Positions 22,819 through 33,323 of a stretch of DNA of 64,000 nucleotides are shown in pieces. Position 1 is the first letter of the stretch, and every line of letters starts with the position of its first letter. This DNA is from Ligustrum vulgare (Eukaryota > Streptophyta > Magnoliopsida > Lamiales > Oleaceae). The notes below the pieces were generated by a model that was given only the letters and a program-made list of their open reading frames with translations, did no database searches and had not been told where the DNA came from. The position numbers and the translations under genes were made by a program. Location of the stretch: NCBI GenBank assembly GCA_963555705.1, contig OY743190.1, positions 20,157,491-20,221,490 on the forward strand. Reading direction: 5' to 3'.

Positions 22819-23681
22819 TGATTCGATGGAAAATCTACCCTCCAAGTATAAAGGGGTCAAGTTATAGCCTAGCAATAATCTATGGCCATTCTTCCTAAGG
22901 ATTTTATTGGTATAATAATGTTTGCTAAATTCAAATCTTAAACTATGATTTCAATTGTGCTTAAATGAATTTGAAGAGAATATAATCAAATTGTAATGAA
23001 AGAGAAATTTGAGTGAAGTTATTCTTTTTCTATCAATTGGGCTTTTCTAATAAATTTAGTGTGAATTTTTTGAAATCAATAAGATGTAGAAATATTAGTA
23101 ACAAAATTAGTCAATTTATCTTATACCATTTAGTCGAGCATGTTGTGTGCATTGGAGAGCTGCTGGAAAAGTGTGGGGAGCTGCTGGAGAAGTATGGGGC
23201 TGCTAACTGGAAAGTGGAGAAGTTGCAGGCTGCTGGTTCATTGAGAGAGAAGTTGAAGGTGGCGGAAGTGGTAGATTCTGGGGTGAGAAAGAGTTGTTGC
23301 TGCAACTGGGAGAATGGGGAAGGCTGGTTTCGTGAGATGAGAGAAAAGAGAGGTTGGCGGTTGTTGAAGGTGAGGTCGAGAGGGCTGGTTTGGTGTTGTG
23401 TGTATAGAGGAGAGGTCGAGAGTTCTATGAGCTGGAGTAGGTGGTTCATCCAATTTTGGGCTTTTTTTGGGTCAATTAAGTTAGGGGTTTTTGGGTTGAA
23501 ATTGTCCAAAATATACCTGCAAATAAATAAATGAAATTATTAGCAAATAAAATCAATTTAGAGTTAAAGAACTAAAATGGGATCTTTTATAATATTTACT
23601 CTAAATAGCATAATTTATATCCCAAATTTGCATTTTCCATGTATTTACCTATCTAAAATAAGTAAAATTTGACAATAATCA
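22819..23681 (-). mobile_element. E4 5' LTR
   Basis: 863 bp, starting TGATTCGATGG and ending AATAATCA, directly followed by the CTGAC target duplication. It is the complete version of 11750-12562. Confidence 0.9.
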
Positions 23682-23686
23682 CTGAC

Positions 23687-24275
23687 CATCGGTCTGTGGA
23701 TGTGCAGTGCTACTGAACTTGAGCGTAGTATCCATCTGTTGGCACAATGTAATCCAAAAATGGCTAAGGAACTTAGAGTCTCTGTCGAAAGTGATGGATT
23801 ACGGTACCCCATGTAAACGAACAATTTCGCGAAAGAATAGCTACGCCACATGAGATGCATCTGAAGTCTTCCGGAACGGGATAAAATGCCCCATCTTGGA
23901 GAACCTATCAACCGCCACAAAAACAGAATCGACTCCACGCTGAGTTTGTGGAAGCCCCAATATAAAGTCCATTGACAAATCCTCCCTTATCCCATTCGGT
24001 ACAGGTAGCGACATGTAAAGACTAGTATTCTGCCCCTGTCCCTTAGCTTTCTGACAAACATAACACTTGCGAACAAAGTTTCCCACATCGCGTTTTAACT
24101 GAGGCCAGTAATATCGCTTGGCTACTCCGCTAATAGTTTTGTCTCGTCCCAAATGACCTCCCAAGCCTCCACCATGTAATTCTCAAATCAATCTCTTTCT
24201 CAAGGAACTCCGAGGAATGCACAACTGATTTCCACAAAACAAGTAACCATCGATAACATGAAACTCTCATTCCGT
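23687..24275 (-). pseudogene. E3 integrase, N-terminal and core part
   Basis: Has the zinc-binding His and Cys pair (GGHLGRDKT ... CYVCQKAKG), the first catalytic Asp ([12 protein letters not shown] then [13 protein letters not shown]) and the segment leading to SKFLSHFW before E4 cuts the frame at the DGQTE motif. Several frame breaks around 23830-23940. Confidence 0.87.
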
Positions 24276-24925
24276 CTATTTCTGAGTACATTTCTCCCAT
24301 AACTCAGCAAAATCTTCATCACCAGAATACAAGTCTTTCAGAAATTCGAACCCAATAACCTCCTGTTGCATAGTCACAAGCAAACTCGCATGCCGACTCA
24401 AAGCATCAGCCACCTTGTTCAAGACCCCAGATTTATGTTTCAGCACAAACGGAAATTTCTGCAAGTAGGTTGACCATCAAACATGCATGTTACTTAAACT
24501 CCTCTGGCCGTTCAAGTATTTTAGTGCCTGGTGGTCTGTGTACAATATGAACTCCTGCTAAATCAGATAGTGCTCCCAGTGTATCGTTGGGTTTTTCACT
24601 GAAAAACGTCACCGGCTTCTTCTCTTGTAACAAAACTGCTCCAATTCCAATTCCACTTGCATCACACTCTACTTCAAACAATTTCTCAAAACTGGGTAAG
24701 GCAAGGACATGAGTAGTACACAAATTTTCCTTGATGACTGCAAAAGCTATATCAGATGCTTCTTCCCATTGAAATTTCCCTTTCTTGAGACATTCTGTAA
24801 TAGGAGACACAATACTACTGTAATCTCTAATAAATCGACAGTAAAACATGGCTAATCCAAGAAAACTCCTAACTTCTCCTACTGTCTTAGGTGTATGTCA
24901 ATCACGAATAGCTCGAACCTTTTCT
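24276..24925 (-). pseudogene. E3 RNase H region
   Basis: Includes [37 protein letters not shown] and [16 protein letters not shown]. Frame breaks near 24480 and 24890. Confidence 0.85.
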
Positions 24926-25600
24926 TCATCGACCAGTATCCCTTCCTAACTCACTACATACCCCAGGAATAATAATCGCCTCGTCATCCAACTGCACTTC
25001 TTGAAAATTGATGAACAGTTTGTTCTCGGACAACACCTCTAACACAGTCTGCAGATACTCCGTATGATCCTTTTCACTCTGACTATAAACCAATATGTCT
25101 TCAAAATAAACGACTACATATTTCTCGATGAAAGGACACAATACCTGGTTCGTAAGTCGCATGAAAGTACCAGGTACGTTGGTTAGCCCAAAGGGCATAA
25201 CCGACCACTCGTACAACCCATCCTTTGTTTTGAAAGCTGTCTTCCATTCATCGTCAGGTTTGACTCGAATCTGATGGTAGCCACTTCGCAGATCGATTTT
25301 GGAGAACAGCTTCGATCCTTCCAACATATCCAACATGTTATCCAACCCTGGAATGGAAAAATTGTACCTGACTGTTATCTTGTTAATTGCTCTACTATCG
25401 ACACACATCCTCCAACTCCCATCCTTCTTTGGAACCAATAATGCGAGAACAGCGCAAGGGCTCATACTTTCTAGAATAAATCCCTTCTTCATCAATTCTT
25501 CCACTTTTTCTTGTAGAATCTAATTCTCCTTGGGACTCATCAAATAGTAGATAAATTTGGTAGGCTCGCTCCTGGAACCAAATCAATATGGTGCTGAACG
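24926..25600 (-). pseudogene. E3 reverse transcriptase with altered catalytic motif
   Basis: A 192-codon open frame with [33 protein letters not shown] and [15 protein letters not shown]. Where the YxDD catalytic motif belongs it reads YFEDILVYS: the first of the two essential aspartates is replaced by glutamate, so the enzyme would be inactive even before counting the flanking stops. Confidence 0.9.
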
Positions 25601-25788
25601 TCCCTCAAAGGTAGTAGATAATTTGGTAAATCCTCGGATACTAGCTCACTGAATCTGACCAAAAGGGACTGCACCCTTTCAAGTATCATGATACTCTGCT
25701 AGGAGAGTAAGGGTTGTTCTCCCATCGCATTCCTAGCTGAGACACCTATGGTACCCTGCTTTGGAACCATTGCAATCTTCTTCTCTTC

Positions 25789-26004
25789 CTAATTGAACAC
25801 ATAAACATTATCATGCCCCCTATAGGTCACATCCACGTCTAACTTCCACAGACACCCCAACAACACATGACTAGCATTCATGTCAACTACATCGCAGACC
25901 ACTTCATCCCGATAACGTTGTCCAATTGAATCACATACCTTCCCTTGTACACTATAACAAGCCTTAAAGATTTGATTTCGTTGTGAAGAATCCTCCAATC
26001 TCAT
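25789..26004 (-). pseudogene. E3 protease remnant lacking its active site
   Basis: Starts near RNQIFKACYSVQGKVCDSI and jumps straight to RYRDEVVCDVVDMNASHVLLG. The segment between, which carries the catalytic Asp in related elements (as in X1 and X2 here), is missing. Confidence 0.75.
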
Positions 26005-27927
26005 CGAGCACCCACTGAATCACATAATTCACATGCTCCCCCTATTCATCTGTAATTTCTGCCCCATCGAACAGTTCATCTAAGTCTTCTCCTCCTTCCT
26101 CATACTGATCCCCCTCATCATTCTCTCCAGTATCCACCAAATTTACAGATCTCCTGTCTGGGCACTCATTTGAATGATGATCTGGTTGTCCACGCCTGTA
26201 ACACTTAAAATCTCTTGGTTTGGCATAAGGGTTTGGTCTCGTGGGGCCTCCTTTGTAACTATCACTGGACGTCCCCTAGATTGGTTATTATTTGGCATTG
26301 CACCCCTCTCGGTCTATTCTACAGTAGTTTTTTAGTTAACATGTCCATCCCCTGGTGTGAATCTGCCTCTGTATTCCGTTGTAGATGGTTCACTCACGTC
26401 TTTCTTGTAGGTAGAAAAACGACTGGAAGTTTTCTCCATTGATTCTGCTTTCAAAGCCATGTTATACGCCTCAACAACTATCCACACCAACTGCAAGCCA
26501 ATTTTCTCACGAATGGATTACCTCAATCCTCCTACATACCTAGAGACTTGCCGCCCCTCTATTTTTCTAAGATTATTGGGTACTGAAAGTCTATACCACT
26601 CGGCATAATCTGCAACCGACTTGCTTCCCTGGACACACACACGTCTGAAAGCTCTGGAATAAAATTTGTTCATAATCGGGAAGCAAAAACCTGCTCATCA
26701 GAAGCTATTTCATCCGCCTCTAGGATCACACATGAGCCTTGCCTTGACGACGTCTATTCATCTACAATCTCTCCCACCAGAGAGCGGCACCACTCCTCAA
26801 TTTATATGACACCAACTTCACCTGCCATTCCTTTGCAACCTCTAGTGATGGCAATGGGTCGGGTATGGGTCGGGTTTGTCAAACCCGTACCCTACCCACT
26901 AAATATTTAAAACCTCCATACCCTACCCATATACACATTTAAAAATTGTGGGTCGGGTGCGGGTCGGAGGCGGGTTTGCTTCTATACCCATTTAAAACTC
27001 ATTACTAATTATTTATTTATTTTTTATTTTTTTAGGCTATAAATAGGTTATAGGTGCTCCGGATTAACTTGAACAAGTTAAATATTGGGCTTCACTTGAA
27101 TTTGAGTTGAAAAAAGTTTGTTATATGTTGAAATTATACAAGCGAATTTGAACAATTTTTTAAGACGTTAACAAAGTCAATAGTTTAAACATATTAAGGT
27201 TTAGACGATAACAATGTCAATGGATATTTGGGTTCTATTTTTTTTTAAACAATCACTTTTGTTTTAAATTCTATAATTTTTAAAGGAAATTAATGGGTAT
27301 GCGGGTCGGGTATGGGTATTGTAGTAAAACCCACACCCGACCCATACCCATGTCGGGTTTTAAAACTTACCTCCATACCCTACCCACGAACCCATTTAGT
27401 CAGGTAATCCCCGCCCATTTATATCGGGTCTCCATTGGGTATCGGGTCCGTGGGTATTACTGCCATCCCTTACAACCTCCGTAAAGTCGAAGAACCTTTC
27501 AACTTCCGAAATCCTGTCTAGAAACTCTTCGATCTATGATTTTCCATGGAATAAAAAAAATGTCTGCGTAGATCTTATAATCAGACTAGTTCTGATTCTG
27601 TTGTCGATTCCCTGGTTCATTCGCGAAGTCCTCCTCAGAATATTCATCGCTAGTATCGCCATACTGCACATCCCTAGCGGTCCTAGGGTTGCGCCCTCCC
27701 CCAGGACGGCCAAGGGCTACTCCCTCAACTCCATCTCAGTTGGTAGGGGCAGGGGTGTTAATAGCGGGTGTGTTGGGGTTGGGTTGATGCCCCAACAGTT
27801 GTTGTAGCATGCCCTCCAACCTCTCCATTGTATGTCGCTGCTCGTCAATTGCTGCCCATAGATCTGTATCGCCTTCCCTACGAATAGTGTTACGAGGTTT
27901 CACTCTTCCGGCTTCGTTGTTAGCCAT
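26005..27927 (-). pseudogene. E3 gag, interrupted by a hAT MITE
   Basis: Start methionine at 27927 (MANNEAGRVKPRN), 33 bp inside the 5' LTR. After a 64-codon open stretch, the MITE (26843-27471) follows. Beyond it come LWWERL and FLLPDYEQILFQ-like capsid motifs with stops, then a degenerate zinc knuckle CYRRGQPDHHSNEC, whose second cysteine has become arginine. No intact product. Confidence 0.8.
26843..27471. mobile_element. hAT-type MITE
   Basis: 629 bp between 8-bp flanks GCAACCTC (26835-26842) and ACAACCTC (27472-27479). Ends are TAGTGATGGCAATGGG and, on the other strand, AAGGGATGGCAGTAATACCC, matching the TAGGGATGGCA-like termini of hAT elements. Both subterminal regions are packed with GGGTCGGG / GGGTATGGG repeats, on opposite strands, while the centre is AT-rich. 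No transposase. Confidence 0.85.
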
Positions 27928-27940
27928 TGAATAGGGAAAA

Positions 27941-27957
27941 TCCTCGCTCTGATACCA
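27941..27957 (-). other. E3 primer-binding site
   Basis: TGGTATCAGAGCGAGGA on the minus strand, two bases from the 5' LTR; complementary to initiator methionine tRNA. Confidence 0.88.
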
Positions 27958-27959
27958 CT

Positions 27960-28398
27960 TGACACAGAACGAAAGCAAGGAATTCAAACGAAATCGTTAA
28001 AAGAAATATATAACTTGGAATCCACCAAGAAGAATGAGAGAAATATCAAGAATTTTTATTAATCAATGAATGAATAAAAACATTGAATTAACCTTCTATT
28101 TATAGGGCCATAAAACAAAGAAACATATTCGAAATCAAATAGGAAAAGTATAAAACCTATTCTAAATCAACTAAACAAAAAGAATTCAAAATAAACTAAA
28201 TGACAGAAATAGCGTTAAAATACTAAAACACTGTTTTAGCTAACTAAACGAACACAAATGCCCAAAATCCATTGTAGGTCATAATTAGGATTCTGACACC
28301 GGTGAAAAAGTTATGACCGTTTGATTGAAACCCATGTTTTCTTGGATAATTTCCTATCCATCTCCTCTTTAAACCCCAACGCCAACTATTCAACATCA
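27960..28398 (-). mobile_element. E3 5' LTR
   Basis: 439 bp, TGACACAGAACG...AACATCA, followed by the AGTCC duplication. Its TATA-like CTATTTATAGGG region on the plus strand (28095-28106) is self-complementary around TATA and reads CCCTATAAATAG-like on the minus strand, consistent with minus-strand transcription. Confidence 0.9.
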
Positions 28399-28403
28399 AG
28401 TCC

Positions 28404-28647
28404 CCACTCTTGCCAAAGAATTGAAGTAGGAATAGGAACATGATTTCTACATCGAGTTGTATTTTTTATTTCAAATTGTACATAAAACTGTTATTCCACT
28501 CACCACGTGGAGAAAAGTGCCAGCCTGTAGCTGAAGAGCCTTGCACTCGCGCTGAAGAATGTTGCATACGTCGGACCACCATCAAACGCATAGGGAAAAG
28601 TCTCAAAGTGATTGACATGACCCAGCTGCCACCATAGTCTATACACT
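28404..28647. other. Short stretch flanking E3, nothing recognised
   Basis: Unique-looking sequence between E3 and the next LTR. No frame or repeat of note. Confidence 0.4.
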
Positions 28648-29101
28648 TGTCAGAAATAGATAAAGTTTGTCAGAAATAAATATCAAAGCTATGATGAACG
28701 GTGAGAAACACATATTGATTATTGATAATGATGGAAAAAGAATATCAGATCTGCCTCCACATAGAATATCTTAATAGTCAACTCCTCATGCTTGTAGCCT
28801 ATAAATACTCTCTCTGAACACTATAGAAATGTAATCAGTCTTTTATTAACACCATTCAACATACTCACGACCCAACTCCCTTTACTCTCTTTCACATTTC
28901 TCTCATGCATTCACTATTATAAACATGTAAATACTTCGACAAGGTCATGAAATCTGAATTTAGTGTCGGAAAGCACGAGGTAACCATCTTGGCCACCCTT
29001 TCTTGCTGACGTGTGCATTTAAGTGTGCAGATAACGTACATATGGAGGACATAGGAGATTGGGACTGCTGACTTAATTCCTACGGAATCCTGAGGTCAAC
29101 A
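28648..29101 (+). mobile_element. Decayed LTR with degenerate primer site
   Basis: Starts TGTCAGAAATAG, contains TATAAATAC at 28800-28808 followed by CTCTCTG, and ends GGTCAACA. Three bases on, TTGGCATCATCTATGAGAA resembles the Tat-type primer site TGGCGCCGTCTGTGGGAA with transitions. Plus orientation; the rest of the element is not recognised. Confidence 0.55.
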
Positions 29102-29909
29102 GATTGGCATCATCTATGAGAAATCACATTTCTAACCATGCATGTTAAAGCCCCCACAAAAGTAAATCAGTGGACTTGAAAAAGTTGTTGGATTCCAACT
29201 GGAAATGCAAAACGAAAAAGAGTGAGCTATAAGGCGAACATGAAGAATATCTTGAAAAATGAAGGATAAGATAGGCTAACTTCGCCTCCTGAAAAGTTAG
29301 AGAACATCCCTACAAGCCGAAACCCTTGGAAAAGAGAGTTTTTTGCCCAAAATTTGAAAGAATGTAATTAAGAAACCCAACTTCAAAGTCCCAAGAAAAG
29401 AATCATGAGTAACAACAACAACAAGAATGTCAACTCAAGACATTCTAATGACCACCAAAGAGGTAAATGATAAAGAAGCACCATTGCGTGAGTCTAGAGG
29501 AAGGAGCGACCAAATGCTATTGTGCATAGCTGTCCACATGGCAGAAATGTAACGCCAAATTGTAGAGAAGAATGAAACTAAGAGCCAACATTAAAGCAGA
29601 AACTATGCAACATTTTCCGTCTTACCCCAGACTACACCCAGATATTCCCATAATCAGTAAGGGGTGCAGGAAAATTATCCCATAATCATGTCTCTTTTAT
29701 TTCTTTATTTTCATGTATTTTACTTTAACTAGAAAACAAATAAAGTACTTTCAAAACTTCTACATTTCTTAAGAAGAAAGTAGTATTATTATAAATTTTT
29801 GGAGTAGTTTCAAGGAGAATGAAAAAATAACTTTTTTGTGAGCATCAAATCAAGTTTTTCAAAGGTTTAAAGTAAATAACGAAAAACTAAGTTACAAATA
29901 GTGCAAGGA
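29102..29909 (+). other. Leader or decayed gag after the 28648 LTR
   Basis: Contains short frames only. Purine-rich, with an ACAACAACAACAAG tract at 29415-29428. No domain recognised. Confidence 0.3.
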
Positions 29910-31640
29910 TAGAGAAACTCCCTGGATCTTTAAATTTTGGTGGCAGTTTCTTTTGCACTGCTCTCTTTTGTTAAGGATGCAGTCTCAAGTTCCTCAAGCA
30001 TCTTTTATTAGATATCATCTCTTTCATGAACTTAAGATGAATGAAAATTTGAGCTAGAGTTTCTGCAAATAGTATATTAACGTGCATTTTCTTGAAAGAT
30101 TTCAAGCAATTTGTCAAATTGCTTTTTTAGCTTGTGACTCTTCAAATGTTGAGGAAATGGAATCGATGGCACATAAGCTTTGAAAGGAGTTGTAGATGTT
30201 TTTCCTGATTTTTCACCCACCCTTATCTTGAGATTTTGATGTTGATGTGGCTTCATTCTTGACATGTACTTCTTCAATTACTACCTCATTTTCATTCTTT
30301 TCAGGCCTTTTCACATGGATTTGTGGCAGTTAAACACCATTTTTGGTAGTTATAATATACACACCCTTCTCTTTAATTTTGTATCTTCGAAGTGCTTGAG
30401 GGAAGGGAATTGGAGGTACGTATGCTTTTGATGTGAAATGTTCTTCAATAGGGACATATGGACAATCTTTAATAACTATTAGAAGATAAAGCAGGGGATT
30501 TTTCAATTTCTACAATAGATATGACATTAACTCACTCCCTCGAATTTGTCACTTTATTGCTAGGCAAGTTTCTCGGTGCTATCTTTTATAGTTGTCCAGC
30601 TATCTATCCGATCTGCATTTCTAGCTTGGCTGTTAATGCTTGTTGATTTGATATTTCACTTCAATTTTCTCAAACATCTTGTATGTTCTTTCCTTGTACT
30701 GCTGAAACATCTCTCCGAAACTATCTCTTTTTGTTTTGTGGATTGTTCATATTATTCTGATTTTCCGACCATCTGAAATCTTGATGTCACCTCCATCCCG
30801 AATTGTAAGTTTAAGAAAATGGGTTATATTGATATTGGTTATTATTTTGAACAAAGAGAACACGTTCTTCCATTTTCAGTTGAATGATAAGCTTCGTAGT
30901 CTTCGCATACAGGATGCGAACGTATGGCATGAACCCGTTGTTTATTTGTCTTAACCGACAACTCAACTTGTTTTGTTAACACAGCAATATAAGCATTTGT
31001 AGTGCCAAGAGCATCTATCTCATGTACCTTAGCTTCTTTTTTGTAAACTGCTCGATAAGTCAGGAACATGATGTGTTGTTTTGCTGTCAATTCCAGCAGG
31101 TCCTAAGCTTGATTGACACTTTTTTTGATAACAGGCATGTTTGCAAATGAATCTCCTATGTATTTATATCAATGAGTCAGTCAAAATAAAAATATTTTAC
31201 CTATAGGCCATTGTTCACTTGTAATTTAGACATTTTGAAGCAAATCCTTGAATCTGCCGCCCCAAGCCTCATGAAATTTTTCCCCATCATATTATTGGGA
31301 AGTAAAGATCTCTATTTTCATCTTGACTAACCTAGCAAGTGAGAATTACTTTTGCTAAATTTTCTAACGAAGTCCTCCCACGTAGTAATGCTAGATTTTA
31401 GTTCTAAGTCAAGCCACTCCAACACAGTATCCCTTACGGTATAAGGAAATAGTTTCAATCTGATAACATCTTCATTCACCCCATCAACTGGAAGTTGTGG
31501 CAAATCCTTTAAAATCTAGCAAGATGAGAATTTGGGTTTTCATGTGGCTTTCCTAAGAACTACATAATGTTGCTGAAATGATTAGATCAGCTCAGAATTG
31601 GAAATCATTCCTCCCAAATGGTGGATAAACAATGCTTTAG
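29910..31640 (-). pseudogene. Athila-type gag to protease fragment
   Basis: Minus-strand pieces in order: a gag capsid remnant (31640-31140), then AKVHEIDALGTTNAYIAVL with a degenerate zinc knuckle (31090-30842), then KAYVPSIPFPQHLKSHKLKKQ, a segment typical of the gag-protease linker (30277-30077), and finally KKLPPKFKDPGSF leading into a protease at about 29920. It breaks off there. Many stops, and old by appearance. Confidence 0.7.
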
Positions 31641-31664
31641 CGATTAGTATTTGCACCTAGTGCT

Positions 31665-32697
31665 AAACTAAGATGAAACGAGATGTCCATCATATTTTTG
31701 ATAGATGCATAACATGTAAAAAGGCTAAATTAAGGGTCTTACCACATGTTTGTCCAAAACAGTACTAGTTCCTAGTGGACCTTAGGTCGATATATCCATA
31801 GACTTTGTGTTAGGATTGTTTAGGACAAAAGGGGAAGATATTCTATATTTGTGGTAGTGAATAGGTTTAGTAAGATGGCGCATTTTATCTCTTGCCATAA
31901 AAATGATGACGTCACAAACATACAAAACTTGTTCTTTAGGGAGATAGTACGACTTCATGGTGTGCCGAGGAGTATTGTATCTTATAGAGATTTAAAGTTC
32001 TTTAGTTATTTTTGAAAAGTCTTTTGAGAGAAGACGGATACTAAATTTTTATTCTCTGCTACATGTTACCCTCAAACTGAAGGACTAAAATAGATAGTCA
32101 ATAGAACATCAACACAACACAACACAACACCTATGCATTGTTATTAATAAGAATTTAAAGAGTTGGGAGGACTGTTTTCCATTTGTAGAATTGCATATAA
32201 GAGGGTCATGCATTCTACTACATCATATTCTCCTTTTGAAGTTGTTTATGATTTTAATCCAATAACTCCAATCGAGTTGATTCCTTTGCATGAGGATGAA
32301 AGAGACATTTTGGATGGGAAGAAGAAATTGAAGCTTGTGAAGTCACTACATGAGAAGGTCCTGCTTCAAATTGAAAAGAAAAATGATCATTATGCTTCCC
32401 AGGCAAACAAAGGTAGAAGGCATGTAACATTTGAATCGGGTGATTGGGTCTGGGTTCACATGGAAAAAGAACTTTTTCCAGCATAACGAAAGTCTAAGTT
32501 ACATCATAGAGGGGATGGACCATTCCAAGTCATCGAGAAAATCAATGACAATACATATAAGCTAGATCTTCCAGATAAGTATAATGTATCTACTACTTTC
32601 AGTGTTGCTAATCTTTCTCGGTTTGATGTAGGTGATGACTCGAGGACAAAATTATTTTTCCAGAGTGAGAGAATGATAAGTAACAAGGTGGACCAAC
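31665..32697 (+). pseudogene. Gypsy integrase fragment, opposite orientation
   Basis: Plus-strand remains of an integrase: CITCKKAK zinc-binding pair near 31715, broken core motifs, and an open 107-codon piece (32163-32486) with SYSPFEVVYDFNP, IEKKNDHYASQANKGRR and GDWVWVHM. After a stop come RGDGPFQVIEKINDNTYKLDLP and FSVANLSRFDVGDDSR. Typical C-terminal domain of non-Athila gypsy integrases. It meets the inverted Athila fragment at about 31640-31665. Confidence 0.78.
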
Positions 32698-33323
32698 AAG
32701 TAAATATCCGTTGAATGTCCTAGTGGGGATAATAATTTCACATGAAGGAATATTAACCTTTGAGGCATAATTTACACTTTAATACATATCTCCAATCTTA
32801 GCATCCACTTAATTGTACAATTTATCAATAATACAAATCTCAAAAGGAAAATCATAGAAAAACACAGTGGAGCTACAAGCAAATTTTATTATTATCTTAA
32901 AGCTTACAACATGATAAGATTCGAAGCGCGGAAGAAACGTCGAAAAGTTCCGAACTCAGGTTGTTACGGACGGTGGAATCTTGACCTGATATTCACGACG
33001 CAATGGCTCGACGTTGTAGAATAAAGAACCAAGAATTTTGAAACGCCACAGGATTTGTCCAATCTCCCTGATAAGTTTCTGGTTTTGAACACCACAAATA
33101 TTCTCAATAAATATTTGATAAGTTCGGTATTTGAACGCCACAAGAAATGTTCTTGATAAGTTCGAAAACATATGAATCCACCTATATCTTTTATTGAATC
33201 CTGAATAAAAACTGTTTATATCAAAATCAAGTCTGAAATACAATGAATGGAAAAAGCGTATAAATAAGCAAACAAAAAACCCTAGCAACTAATTGACTCA
33301 AAATAGAATCCTAATTAAACTAA

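Larger units (their letters stand above)
11750..23681 (-). mobile_element. E4: Athila-like Ty3/gypsy element inserted in E3 integrase
   Basis: TG...CA ends with a near-perfect duplication (CCGAC 11745-11749, CTGAC 23682-23686) that restores the E3 integrase motif DGQTE when removed. The primer site next to the right LTR reads GCGCCGTTGCCGAGG on the minus strand, as in Athila/Tat elements. gag, protease, reverse transcriptase, RNase H and integrase follow in order, with frameshifts and stops. A 1.7-kb non-coding 3' region precedes the 3' LTR. I found no env-like frame. X1 sits in the 3' region. Confidence 0.92.
10712..28398 (-). mobile_element. E3: Ty3/gypsy element (not Athila), split by E4 and a hAT MITE
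   Basis: Flanked by AGTCC on both sides (10707-10711 and 28399-28403). LTRs are 440 and 439 bp. A primer site reading TGGTATCAGAGC on the minus strand matches the 3' end of initiator methionine tRNA. Coding order on the minus strand is gag, protease, reverse transcriptase, RNase H, integrase, so Ty3/gypsy. The gag matrix region and integrase tail resemble chromovirus-type elements. Many stop codons and a changed catalytic motif make it inactive. Its integrase is cut by E4 (11750-23681), and its gag by the hAT MITE (26843-27471). Confidence 0.92.
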
